A stretch of DNA of 64,000 bases, from assembly GCA_030154025.1 (NCBI GenBank), contig JASKKT010000005.1, forward strand, positions 1 to 64,000, read 5' to 3'. Below, piece by piece: positions 1 through 8,537 of this stretch. The notes under the pieces are model-generated. The model did no database searches, had not been told where the DNA came from, and saw nothing but the letters and a program-made list of their open reading frames with translations. Numbering within the stretch: position 1 is the stretch's first letter; the number at the start of each line of letters is the position of its first letter. The translations under genes and the position numbers were made by a program. Origin of the DNA: Methanolobus sp. Lineage in GTDB: Archaea > Halobacteriota > Methanosarcinia > Methanosarcinales > Methanosarcinaceae.

Positions 1-82
1 CCACCCTTGTTCGCATGCATGCACAGGGGTTTGAACGGGGAACTTGCAAATATACTCAGTACCGAGCGGATGTATTCCTTCT

Positions 83-1120
83 TCATATTCCGACTCCCAT
101 CAGTCCTACAAATATCAGGGCGGACGTCAGTGCTGCTACGGGCACCGTGACTATCCAGGAGAGAACTATCTTCCCGATAACACTTAAATCAACCGCTGCA
201 AGTCCTCCTGCCAGACCCACTCCGATGACCGAGCCCACAAGGGTATGTGTGGTCGAGATGGGAAGGGAGATATAGCTGTGCATTACCACAACCGATGCGG
301 TCGCGAACTCAGCAGAAAAACCTCGTGTGGGAGTAAGCTCCGTAATCTTTGTACCTATGGTCTCTATTACACGGTATCCCCATGTGGCAAGACCGAAGAC
401 CATTCCAAGGCCTCCCATGATCATTACCCATATAGGGACCGAGATGCCTGCCAGATCGAGCACGTGAAGAGCAGCATAAAGGGGACCTACGGCATTTGCA
501 ACATCATTCGAGCCGTGCGCGAATGCGATATAACATGCCGTGGCTATCTGCAGGAAGACGAACTTGTTCTCGATCTTGTACGGATCGTCGGTCTTCTGCA
601 ATATGAAATACCTTATCAGGGAGAATATGATATAAGCAAGGATGGCACCCAGAACAGGAGATATAAGCCAGCTGCTAACGATCTTGATCAGCACGGCCCA
701 GTTTATTTCATGGAGCCCGATAATGCCGTTAAATGCAGCCACGAGACCAAAACCCAGGACAGCACCAACAATTGAATGTGTTGTAGAGACAGGGAGATTG
801 TAGAAGGTCGCAAGGGTGATCCAGAAACCTGCTGCAAGGATGGCGGCAAGCATTCCTATTGCAACAAGGTGGCTGTCAATGGCAGCTATCGAATCGATGG
901 GTACTATTCCCTTGGCAATAGTGGAAGTAACCCTCTTCCCGAAGAAGACAGCGCCTGCAAACTCAAAGAACGCAGCGACGATGATGACCTGTTTTATAGA
1001 GAGCGCACCGCTGCCTACAGAAGTTCCCATGGCGTTGGCAAGGTCATTGGCACCGATATTCCATGCCATATATAGACCTGCGATGATAAGCGAAATTACA
1101 AGTGGATTGAATAAGTCCAT
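83..1120 (-). CDS. pitA: PiT-family inorganic phosphate permease
   Basis: Low-affinity phosphate (or metal-phosphate) symporter of the inner membrane. The 345-residue protein is almost entirely hydrophobic and carries the two inverted PiT signature repeats: [10 protein letters not shown] near residue 23 and [10 protein letters not shown] near residue 205. These repeats are diagnostic of the family. The ATG at 1120 has a GAGGAAT ribosome site a few bases upstream. The upstream gap (1121-1265) is rich in CTATATA-like elements suitable as a TATA box. No PhoU-like partner is adjacent in the window, so its regulation is not visible. Nothing appears truncated. Confidence 0.93.
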   Translation of the reverse strand: MDLFNPLVISLIIAGLYMAWNIGANDLANAMGTSVGSGALSIKQVIIVAAFFEFAGAVFFGKRVTSTIAKGIVPIDSIAAIDSHLVAIGMLAAILAAGFWITLATFYNLPVSTTHSIVGAVLGFGLVAAFNGIIGLHEINWAVLIKIVSSWLISPVLGAILAYIIFSLIRYFILQKTDDPYKIENKFVFLQIATACYIAFAHGSNDVANAVGPLYAALHVLDLAGISVPIWVMIMGGLGMVFGLATWGYRVIETIGTKITELTPTRGFSAEFATASVVVMHSYISLPISTTHTLVGSVIGVGLAGGLAAVDLSVIGKIVLSWIVTVPVAALTSALIFVGLMGVGI

Positions 1121-1265
1121 TTTGTCGGATTCCTCTATGTATTTTTAGTACGGCTAAGAATCCTATATACATAAACCTGTCTTATTTAATCTATATATTC
1201 CTATATAGTTATATATAGCATAATAGATTCCGGCCTGGCTCCAGATATGATCTCAGGACAGGTCC

Positions 1266-2489
1266 TCAGAAGAAGGAGTCAAGGGTTCGCTGGGCTCTTA
1301 TGTTGGACAGCATCTTTGCTTTTTCCATCCACTTTGCCCTTGGGGTACGCAGCCGGGTTGACATGTCCCTGAGTGCCCCCTCAACAGACTCGAATACCCT
1401 TGGCTGTGATCCAAGCGCCGAGCGTGATGCCTCGCGTACGACCCAGACTCCAAGTGGAGCCCAGTACTCAGGCCTTATCTCGCGTACCATGAACACCGAT
1501 GCCTGCCTGCGTATGGAACCCAGGTATTCCAGAGCAGACAGCCGCGCTGCATAGTAGCCCCCTGCAAGATTGGAGTATCCTTTCTTGCCACCATGATCTT
1601 CGCTGTCCGACTCGATCCATGTGCTCTGCCCGGTCCAGACAGCCTGCGGCATCCACACCTCTATAAGCTCGAAGCTAAAGCTTCTTGGCATGAGCATGAT
1701 TTCAAAATGATTGCCAAAGGCTCCCCCGCTGAACACAAGGATATCACTTAATTGCTGGTAATCCCGTACCTTGGAAAGCATTTCCTTACCTACCAGGTCA
1801 TCCACAGCCGTGATAGACCACCTGGTAGGTACCAGTTTCCTCTCCTGCCCAAGCAGGCCGATGGAAAGCAGGCGGGTTATGTGCTCCACAGGAATGTTAC
1901 CCTCCCAGAGTTCGGAAACTGCATCCTTTGCAAGTGCATCTGTATCGTAAACCAAAGCGTCGACCTTCTTCGGGACCTTAGGATTCTCAGCGATATCAAA
2001 GTCCTTCAGTTCACCTGAAGGACCCATGGGTGTCAGCACATTATCAAATTTCAGCTTGTTCTGGATAGGCTTGCTGAACCATGCCTCAGTATCCACAGGC
2101 TTTTTTGACAGGGCCAGCTCCTGGGATTTCTCGATTAGAGGATTATCTGGATTGCGGGCATTCTTTACATTGACGCCTGTGTTCGCCCTCACAAGCCTTG
2201 AGCGGGATGAGATTATGTCCGGGATGCCCATTTTCAGCAGTGCTTTGGGGTCCTCAAGAAGGCTGGCCTCATCACCCTCAAGCTGAGGAGGGATCATGGG
2301 ACCTGCCCTTACCTCGGGGTAGTTGTGCCTGCCTATGAACACAGAAGGAGGAGATGCACCAAATATGGATGTTTCACCGGCGATGCCGGAAAAAGTGGAT
2401 TCCACCGACCGGAACTTCTCCAGGATAGGGCAGAAAGGACGGCCGCAAAGCCCCTTACCCTTGCATCTGACACAGAGGCTGCTGCTCAC
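1266..2489 (-). CDS. nreA: Archaeal DNA repair protein NreA
   Basis: NreA is an archaeal repair protein that acts with the sliding clamp PCNA. The N terminus has a cysteine-rich knuckle (CVRCKGKGLCGRPFCP), and the last eight residues QRTLDSFF form a PCNA-interacting (PIP) motif, both hallmarks of the family. The ORF track starts at an upstream TTG (2510), but a GTG at 2489 overlaps the stop of the preceding HTH gene by four bases (GTGA) and places the cysteine motif near the N terminus, so I prefer it (407 residues). It appears to be the last gene of the iscS-iscU-HTH-nreA unit. Confidence 0.88.
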   Translation of the reverse strand: MSSSLCVRCKGKGLCGRPFCPILEKFRSVESTFSGIAGETSIFGASPPSVFIGRHNYPEVRAGPMIPPQLEGDEASLLEDPKALLKMGIPDIISSRSRLVRANTGVNVKNARNPDNPLIEKSQELALSKKPVDTEAWFSKPIQNKLKFDNVLTPMGPSGELKDFDIAENPKVPKKVDALVYDTDALAKDAVSELWEGNIPVEHITRLLSIGLLGQERKLVPTRWSITAVDDLVGKEMLSKVRDYQQLSDILVFSGGAFGNHFEIMLMPRSFSFELIEVWMPQAVWTGQSTWIESDSEDHGGKKGYSNLAGGYYAARLSALEYLGSIRRQASVFMVREIRPEYWAPLGVWVVREASRSALGSQPRVFESVEGALRDMSTRLRTPRAKWMEKAKMLSNIRAQRTLDSFF

Positions 2490-2848
2490 TGCTTTACCCG
2501 GTCTCCGCAAAGGACGCAGTAGCCTGCATCAGGCTCATTCTTATCCAGCCAGCCGGACACCTGGATATACTTACATATATTGCACATACCGGTTACCTGC
2601 TCCCTGGGGTCCAGGCCCTGCAGGAGCTGGGAAGCGAACTTACGTATCTCCTGCTGTGCATCTTCTGACAGGTCAACCTCGGCCCCTCTTTTCTCGCTGA
2701 GGTATTGGGACACGGCTGCCCGTGAGAGCCCCAGCACCTCAGCCGCTTCCTGCTGTGTACGCCCGTGTTCAGATATGATAGTGCGGGCGATCTCTGCACG
2801 TATAGCGGGCAGTACTTTCTGAACCATGATCTCACATGTTGTTTTCAC
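2486..2848 (-). CDS. HTH regulator with C-terminal four-cysteine motif
   Basis: A 120-residue predicted DNA-binding protein. Residues about 30-55 form a helix-turn-helix (TQQEAAEVLGLSRAAVSQYLS). The C terminus has two CxxC pairs (CNIC and CVLC) separated by about 18 residues, suited to bind zinc or an iron-sulfur cluster. A GGAG ribosome site precedes the GTG start at 2848; an internal ATG at 2827 is possible. It follows iscU by 18 bases and overlaps nreA by four, so it is probably co-transcribed with both. Placement beside iscSU suggests, as inference only, a cluster- or redox-sensing role. It is not of the Rrf2/IscR type. Confidence 0.8.
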   Translation of the reverse strand: MKTTCEIMVQKVLPAIRAEIARTIISEHGRTQQEAAEVLGLSRAAVSQYLSEKRGAEVDLSEDAQQEIRKFASQLLQGLDPREQVTGMCNICKYIQVSGWLDKNEPDAGYCVLCGDRVKQ

Positions 2849-2866
2849 TGGAACTTCTCCTGTTTT

Positions 2867-3235
2867 TCAAGCTTTTTTATTGCGGTAATCCTCAATGGCC
2901 TTATGAAGTGCATCCAGGGCAAAACCAGAGCACCTGCCCTTGCCCTCAGGAAGGCCCCCCAATGCTTCCTGAACGTCCTCATTGGAAATTGCAAGGGCTT
3001 CCTCAATCGTCTTTCCCTTTGCAAGCTGGGTGACCATCGTGGATGTGGAGATTGCCACCACGCACCCGAAGGTCTTGAATTTGACATCGGTAAGCACATC
3101 ATCTTTTACCTTGACATACATGGTGATAACATCACCATCAACAGTACTGCCGACCTCACCGACGCCATCAGCGTCCTCAATCACCCCGACGTTCTTGGGG
3201 TTTGTGAATTCTTCTATTGTCTTCCTTGAGTACAT
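2867..3235 (-). CDS. iscU: IscU/NifU-N type Fe-S scaffold, first cysteine replaced by Asp
   Basis: Iron-sulfur cluster assembly scaffold (122 residues from ATG 3235). The start at MYSRKT is chosen because it matches the usual IscU start and has AGGAG seven bases upstream; the track start at 3259 would overlap iscS. The family pattern NPKNVG, DADGVGEVG, FKTFGC (Cys58) and GRCSGFALDA (Cys102) is clear. The first of the three conserved cysteines, normally GNPxCGD, is Asp33 here (STVDGD). This may alter cluster binding or chemistry. It sits 17 bases after iscS, which would supply sulfur. Confidence 0.88.
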   Translation of the reverse strand: MYSRKTIEEFTNPKNVGVIEDADGVGEVGSTVDGDVITMYVKVKDDVLTDVKFKTFGCVVAISTSTMVTQLAKGKTIEEALAISNEDVQEALGGLPEGKGRCSGFALDALHKAIEDYRNKKA

Positions 3236-3252
3236 GTCTTTCTCCTGGATGT

Positions 3253-4413
3253 TCAGCATTGTCCCGGGGAGGATATCTGCCGCAGTTTTGCCACGGTTTC
3301 CTGCAGCACTCCGGTAAGATGATCTATCTCATCCATGGTATTCTCCCTCCCCAGGCTGATCCTGACAGAGCCATGTATGTAGTCTGGCTCAAGACCGATA
3401 GATGTCAACACATGGGAGGAGTGAAGGGATCTGGAAGAGCAGGCCGAGCCGGTGGACACGGCAATCCCTGCCATATCAAGCATCATGAGCAGGGACTCAC
3501 CCTCGACATCCCTGAAGCTGAAATTGGCATTGTTCGGGAGCCTCTGTGTGGAATGACCGTTGAGCCTGACATCGCTTATTGTGCCGAAGACACTTTTGGT
3601 GAGCGAGTCACGTAAATTCTTCATATGCACTGAGTCCGTCCCGAGGCGCTCACTGGCCAGGGAAACTGCTTTTGCAAGACCCACTATACCAGGTATGTTC
3701 TCTGTACCCGGACGCAGGCCCCGTTCATGCCCTCCGCCAAAGATGACAGGATCAAGAGTTGTGCCTTCACGCACATACAGGGCACCTATTCCCTTGGGTC
3801 CGTGTATCTTATGGGAGGACATGGAGAGCATATCTACACCCAGCTCGTTCACGTCCACCGGGATCTTCCCTACCGACTGCACGGCATCGGTATGCAGGTA
3901 GAGATCGTTCTCTTTTGCTATCCCTGCGATCTCCTTTACAGGCTGTATGGTACCAATCTCATTGTTGGCATGCATGATGCTTATAAGCACGGTATTGTCC
4001 CTGACAGCCCTCTCCACCTCCCCCAGGTCCACAATACCCTCACTGTCCACGGGCACGTATGTGACCTCATGGCCCATGCCTTCCAGGAAACTGCAGGTGT
4101 TGAGCACTGCCGGGTGCTCGATGACAGATGTAATGATGTGCTGCCTTTTTCCTGCCTCACGGGAGAGGACACCCTGAAGGGCAATGTTATCGGATTCAGT
4201 GCCTCCCGATGTGAATATGATCTCCTCTTCCCTGGCACCGATGGATTCGGCCACCATGGAGCGTGAATCAGAAAGTGCCTCTGCCGCTTCCTGCCCGAAA
4301 GAATGAAGGCTGGAGGCGTTGCCAAACCGTTCTGTAAAATAGGGGAGCATAGCATCCATAACCAGTGGGTCCACAGGTGTGGTTGCACTATGGTCCATAT
4401 ATATCCGCTTCAT
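3253..4413 (-). CDS. iscS: Cysteine desulfurase (IscS/NifS family)
   Basis: PLP-dependent enzyme that takes sulfur from cysteine and passes it as persulfide to the scaffold. From the ATG at 4413 (386 residues; family start MKRIYMDHSATTP), the PLP lysine lies in SSHKIHGPKG (Lys202) and the persulfide cysteine in TGSACSSRS (Cys325). HTDAVQSVGK and GGGHERGLRPGTEN are also conserved. The next gene is the IscU scaffold, forming a standard two-gene ISC core. The long active-site loop places it in the group I (IscS/NifS) class. Two alternative starts lie 3 and 4 codons upstream. Confidence 0.95.
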   Translation of the reverse strand: MKRIYMDHSATTPVDPLVMDAMLPYFTERFGNASSLHSFGQEAAEALSDSRSMVAESIGAREEEIIFTSGGTESDNIALQGVLSREAGKRQHIITSVIEHPAVLNTCSFLEGMGHEVTYVPVDSEGIVDLGEVERAVRDNTVLISIMHANNEIGTIQPVKEIAGIAKENDLYLHTDAVQSVGKIPVDVNELGVDMLSMSSHKIHGPKGIGALYVREGTTLDPVIFGGGHERGLRPGTENIPGIVGLAKAVSLASERLGTDSVHMKNLRDSLTKSVFGTISDVRLNGHSTQRLPNNANFSFRDVEGESLLMMLDMAGIAVSTGSACSSRSLHSSHVLTSIGLEPDYIHGSVRISLGRENTMDEIDHLTGVLQETVAKLRQISSPGQC

Positions 4414-4482
4414 ACTATCCATCACAAATAGAGGATGCTCTTAATAAATAAATACCCTGCACCCGCCTGAAAAAATGTCAAT

Positions 4483-4507
4483 GCAGGGGACAGGATCCCT
4501 CCCCTGC
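4483..4507 (-). terminator. Hairpin downstream of aIF1 gene
   Basis: A perfect 7-bp stem (GCAGGGG/CCCCTGC) with an 11-base loop, followed on the minus strand by a T-rich run (CATTTTTTC). It lies between the aIF1 gene and iscS, both transcribed leftward, and would end aIF1 transcription before the isc operon. Confidence 0.45.
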
Positions 4508-4551
4508 TGAAGCAAGTAAGAAGAATGAACTAGAACGAACGGACAGGCCGT

Positions 4552-4860
4552 TCAATCCTTTATCTGTTCCGGAGAGAATCCCCTCTCAACAAGAACATCC
4601 TTCATGCGTCCTATGTGATTACCCTGCAGTTCCACACCGTTACCCTTTACAGTCCCTCCGCATGCGAACTTGGACTTCAGATACGTAGAGAGCTCATGAA
4701 GATCAATCTCATGGGCATCAAAGCCTTCCACAACGGTGACTTCCTTCCCATAACGTCTTCTATTAACTTTTACCGTTATCCGTTGCTGCTCTTTTGCCAC
4801 TTCTTCGCATATGCAAAGTTCCTTTGGCAGGCCACATACCGAACACATTTCAGAACTCAT
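4552..4860 (-). CDS. Translation initiation factor aIF1 (SUI1 family)
   Basis: Archaeal homologue of eukaryotic eIF1/SUI1, a ribosome P-site fidelity factor in start codon selection. The 102-residue length is typical. It has the short archaeal N-terminal cysteine knuckle ([13 protein letters not shown]), then the SUI1 fold with [23 protein letters not shown] and the closing ELQGNH element. The ATG at 4860 has no strong ribosome site. It appears monocistronic, with a hairpin terminator downstream. Confidence 0.95.
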   Translation of the reverse strand: MSSEMCSVCGLPKELCICEEVAKEQQRITVKVNRRRYGKEVTVVEGFDAHEIDLHELSTYLKSKFACGGTVKGNGVELQGNHIGRMKDVLVERGFSPEQIKD

Positions 4861-4943
4861 CTTTTGATTTATCCTCCGGGATTATTACCTATTTTAAACA
4901 CTACATAGACTTAAATTAAAATAGATGGTTAAAGTAAACAACA

Positions 4944-5300
4944 ATGATATTAAAACCTAGTGGTGAATATGTCGCTACAAGTACCGAATTTGCATGTAGT
5001 GTATTTAAGCAGGCCCTAGGCCTGATGTTCCGGAAGAATATTGCGGAAGATCATGCCCTGATATTTGTTATGGACAGGAGCAGGAAAGTATCCTTACACA
5101 TGCTTTTTGTCATTTTTCCAATTGATGCCATTTTCCTGGATGAGGACAAGAGAATAGTAAAGATATCCGGGCTCAGGCCATGGACAGGCTTGTGCTCATC
5201 GGGTACAAAGGTAAAATATATAATCGAGACTGCCAAAGGGACAGCAAAAAAAGCAGGCCTGAAGGTAGGCGACACCCTCACTTTCAGGAATGAATGTTAA
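4944..5300 (+). CDS. DUF192 family protein
   Basis: Small (118 residues) protein matching DUF192: the pattern of an early FKQALGLMFRK, a central LHMLFVIFPIDAIFLDED and a C-terminal GTAKKAGLKVGDTLTF is that of the family. No signal peptide is visible, unlike many bacterial members. Its biochemical function is not established. It is divergent from aIF1; the 83-base shared region contains an AT-rich TATA-like stretch (TTAAATTAAAATAG) about 25 bases before the ATG, suggesting a short or absent leader. Confidence 0.85.
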   Translation: MILKPSGEYVATSTEFACSVFKQALGLMFRKNIAEDHALIFVMDRSRKVSLHMLFVIFPIDAIFLDEDKRIVKISGLRPWTGLCSSGTKVKYIIETAKGTAKKAGLKVGDTLTFRNEC

Positions 5301-5385
5301 GACATATTCCTCAAAGAAACGTTTATTAGTTTCCGGATGCTTTAAAAGCCTAGTTAATCGAGAGTTTAAATACCGAGGCACATGA

Positions 5386-7533
5386 ATGTTATCTGAAAAT
5401 GATTTCAAGATCGTTACTGAAAAGATGGGAAGGGGACCAAACCTTGTGGAACAGGGGTGCTTCCTTAACCTCTGGAGCGAACACTGCTCATACCGCTCAA
5501 GTGCACCCCTGCTCAGGACCTTTACAACAACCGGCGAGCGAGTGATCATCGGACCCGGTGATGATGCCGCCGTAGTCAGCTTTGGGAACGGCTGGGTGCT
5601 GGCCATAGGAATGGAAAGCCATAACCACCCCTCATACGTGGATCCCTACAACGGAGCAGCCACCGGAGTTGGAGGCATCGTACGTGACATAATATCTATG
5701 GGTGCACGTCCCATCGCACTCATGGACCCGCTCTACTTCGGGCCACTTAACAGTTCCAAGAACCTGTATCTCTTCGAGCACATCATCAAGGGCATCGCAG
5801 GATACGGGAACTGCATTGGAGTGCCTGTCGTTCGCGGAGAGGCGTTCTTTGACGAGGCATATAGCGGCAACCCTCTCGTGAATGTGGTGGCAGTGGGCCT
5901 TGCCAGGGAAGAGGACATCGTGACCGCATGCGCACAGAAGGCAGGCAACAAGCTTGTCCTCATGGGTTCTACCACAGGTAGGGACGGACTTGGCGGTGCA
6001 TCTTTTGCCTCCAGGGACCTCTCGGAGGAATCCGAAGCCCAGGACAGGCCAAGCATCCAGATCGGCGATCCCTTTACAGAGAAACTGCTGATCGAGGCAA
6101 CCCTTGAAGTGATCAAAAAAGGCTATGTTAAGGCCTGCCGGGACCTGGGAGCTGCAGGGCTTGCCGGTGCCAGCTCCGAGATGGCTTCCAAGGGCAACCT
6201 GGGAATGCATATAATAGCTGACAATGTGATACTTCGTGAAGAGGGCATGGTCCCATACGAGATACTTATAGCGGAATCACAGGAGCGCATGCTCTTGGAG
6301 GTCGAGCCCCAGAATGTTCAGGCAGTCCTTGATATCGCAAAGAAGTATGACCTCAACGCAAGCATGATCGGTGAACTCAAGCAGGAGCTGAGATATACTG
6401 TTGAGTTCAAGGGAGATGTAGTTGCAGATATACCCATCAAGCTGCTCACTGAAGGTGCTCCGACATTCGAGCGCCTCTCCAGGGCTCCGGCAACACGTGA
6501 CGAAGGAGATAAGCCCCAGCTTCCCCAAGACCTCAAAGAGGCAGTTCTGAAAGTGCTCTCGTCCCATAACGTAGCCTCAAAGAAATGGATATACAGGCAG
6601 TATGACCATGAGGTGCAGCTCAGGACGGTCATGAAACCAGGAAATGATGCAGGCATCCTGAGGATAGACGGCAACGAGGGCATTGCAATGTCCTGCGGCT
6701 GCAATCCAAGGCAGACCCTGCTTGACCCATACCAGGGAGGTAAGGGCACTCTGGTCGAGAACGCCATGAATCTTGCCGTCAAAGGCTCCCGCGGTATTGC
6801 CGTGGTGGACTGCCTCAATTTCGGCAACCCTGAGAAGCCGGACATATACTGGCAGTTCAAGCACGCCATTCTCGGACTGGGGGACGGCTGCAGGGAACTC
6901 GGGATCCCGGTAGTGGGAGGTAATGTGTCCCTGTACAACGAAAGTGAGGAGTTCAGGACCGCCATCCCACCCACGCCTTCCATTGGTGTCATCGGTTACA
7001 TCAGTGATGTGACAATAGCTCCTTCCGATGTGTTCTCAAAAGAGGGAGAGACCATCATACTCGTAGGAACGACCAGGGACGAGATGGGTGGCTCCGAGTA
7101 CTACGCCCTTGCCGGGAAGAAAATGAACGGGAAAGTGCCCCAGGTCCCGGAGAAAGTTTCAGATGTCGTCGATGCTCTTATCAGGACAGTGGAGAGCAGG
7201 AAGATCACATCCTCACATGACATATCCCTGGGAGGTCTTGCTGCAGCACTTTGCGAAATGAGCACAAACATGGGCGCTGATCTGGACCTTACATCCATCG
7301 GACAGGGAATGAGGGCTGACGAGGTGCTGTTCTCCGAATCACACGCAAGAGCTATCATTACAACTTCAGAGCCTGAAGCTGTCAGGAAACTGCTCGGGGA
7401 TATCCCCCACACTGTTATCGGCACCACCGGAGGCAGTGAGCTGAAGATATCAGGAAAAGACTTTAGCCTCTCTCTGATGCCTGAGGAAATAAAAGAGGCA
7501 AGAGAAAGCCTCACAAAACTGATGATGGAGTAG
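5386..7533 (+). CDS. purL: Phosphoribosylformylglycinamidine synthase subunit II
   Basis: Synthetase subunit of FGAM synthase, fourth step of purine synthesis; converts FGAR to FGAM using ATP and ammonia channelled from PurQ. The 715-residue length fits the small archaeal/Gram-positive PurL that needs separate PurS and PurQ, neither of which is in this window. Family motifs are visible: [12 protein letters not shown] near residue 30, GMESHNHPS near residue 84, [14 protein letters not shown], and the second-half repeat [17 protein letters not shown]-like TTTAAATA sits 15-20 bases before the ATG and there is no clear ribosome site, suggesting near-leaderless expression. Confidence 0.97.
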   Translation: MLSENDFKIVTEKMGRGPNLVEQGCFLNLWSEHCSYRSSAPLLRTFTTTGERVIIGPGDDAAVVSFGNGWVLAIGMESHNHPSYVDPYNGAATGVGGIVRDIISMGARPIALMDPLYFGPLNSSKNLYLFEHIIKGIAGYGNCIGVPVVRGEAFFDEAYSGNPLVNVVAVGLAREEDIVTACAQKAGNKLVLMGSTTGRDGLGGASFASRDLSEESEAQDRPSIQIGDPFTEKLLIEATLEVIKKGYVKACRDLGAAGLAGASSEMASKGNLGMHIIADNVILREEGMVPYEILIAESQERMLLEVEPQNVQAVLDIAKKYDLNASMIGELKQELRYTVEFKGDVVADIPIKLLTEGAPTFERLSRAPATRDEGDKPQLPQDLKEAVLKVLSSHNVASKKWIYRQYDHEVQLRTVMKPGNDAGILRIDGNEGIAMSCGCNPRQTLLDPYQGGKGTLVENAMNLAVKGSRGIAVVDCLNFGNPEKPDIYWQFKHAILGLGDGCRELGIPVVGGNVSLYNESEEFRTAIPPTPSIGVIGYISDVTIAPSDVFSKEGETIILVGTTRDEMGGSEYYALAGKKMNGKVPQVPEKVSDVVDALIRTVESRKITSSHDISLGGLAAALCEMSTNMGADLDLTSIGQGMRADEVLFSESHARAIITTSEPEAVRKLLGDIPHTVIGTTGGSELKISGKDFSLSLMPEEIKEARESLTKLMME

Positions 7534-7563
7534 ATCCATCATCCTTAAACACATAAGTACAAC

Positions 7564-7803
7564 TTACCTGCGTGTTGTGGTCTCATCCGCTCTTGTGTCA
7601 CTGCCTACCCTTGTGGCGAAGTATAACATGTAGAGCGCTGCCAGACCCACAAGGACATAGATTATCCTTGAGATCGTGGTCATCTCACCAAAGATCGCTG
7701 CTACAAGGTCGAACCTGAGTGCACCAACCAAACCCCAGTTAAGGCCTCCAATTATCACAAGTGCAAGAGATAACCAGTCAAGAGCATTCATTCTTGTTGC
7801 CAA
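7564..7803 (-). CDS. DUF378 small membrane protein
   Basis: A 79-residue protein with two membrane segments (about 9-27 and 42-62), matching DUF378; the LDWLSLALVIIGGLNWGLVGA opening is typical. A TTG start is supported by an excellent ribosome site GGGAGGTGA six bases upstream; the ATG four codons later is the alternative. The tail is charged (SDTRADETTTRR). Function unknown. Convergent with purL; a TATA-like TTAAATAAAATT lies about 45 bases before the start. Confidence 0.85.
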   Translation of the reverse strand: MATRMNALDWLSLALVIIGGLNWGLVGALRFDLVAAIFGEMTTISRIIYVLVGLAALYMLYFATRVGSDTRADETTTRR

Positions 7804-8073
7804 TTTGTCACCTCCCTGTAAACCCCCTAAATATTAATTTTATTTAAGTGGGTAATGATTCATAAATAAGGAAGTAACAATTTTTAGGATTCATCATGAT
7901 GCATGGAACAGACAGTTACAGTGGAAATCCCAACGCACACAAGTTCCCTGAAATAAGGGACCTGTAACTGGACAGGATGCAAGGGTAAGTGAATAGAAGA
8001 CCGGATCAAAACCGGAGAATAACAGAGTGAGTGCAAAATATAAGTGGGATGGGCCGGAGCCCATCGGGAGAAA

Positions 8074-8283
8074 TTACTCTTCCTTTTCTGCAAACGCAAA
8101 CTTGCGCAGTACTTTGGTGATCTTGATGTTTACGGTCTCGCCGACCTCGGTCTGGGGAACGAAGATTACAAAGCCTTCTATCCTGGCAATGCCGTCTCCC
8201 TCTTTTGCGATATCCTGAATCGTTACTTCGTATGTTTCTCCAGCAGCTACAGGAGCTGTTGACTCTTGATTATTGTTGAACAA
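8074..8283 (-). CDS. TRAM domain protein
   Basis: A 69-residue stand-alone TRAM (TRM2/MiaB) domain: residues 15-65 follow [52 protein letters not shown]. Such single-domain proteins are abundant in methanogens and haloarchaea, where they are thought to bind RNA and act as chaperones, for example in cold adaptation; that role is inference here. The start is TTG at 8283 with a poor ribosome site, so the exact N terminus is uncertain. The 254-base gap to cdc48 holds AT-rich promoter-like DNA and no gene. Confidence 0.88.
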   Translation of the reverse strand: MFNNNQESTAPVAAGETYEVTIQDIAKEGDGIARIEGFVIFVPQTEVGETVNIKITKVLRKFAFAEKEE

Positions 8284-8537
8284 AACAATGCACGTCCTTT
8301 ATTTCAGAAATAAGACCTTCAACCATGCTGCCAAAAAGCCGCCATAAATAGGAATTTACAGAGAATTTGCAGAATAGTATCGAATCTCAGGCATAATACA
8401 TACAAATCAATATTTAAATCTTTTTAGTGACAGAAGGGCTTGCCGGTTACAGCTTAGACCACATCTATTTTAAGTATTAAAATAAAATATGTACCTAGAA
8501 ATTACAATCAAATTATAGATTTGAAATAATATTCAGG

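Noticed and set aside
245-775. Plus-strand ORF opposite the phosphate permease
   Set aside because: Shadow of pitA; the minus-strand frame has clear PiT signatures and the plus frame has no coding character.
5632-6210. Minus-strand ORF inside purL
   Set aside because: Antisense shadow of a strongly conserved gene; no ribosome site.
7884-8099. 71-residue minus-strand ORF before DUF378
   Set aside because: Overlaps the TRAM gene end in another frame and lacks coding features.
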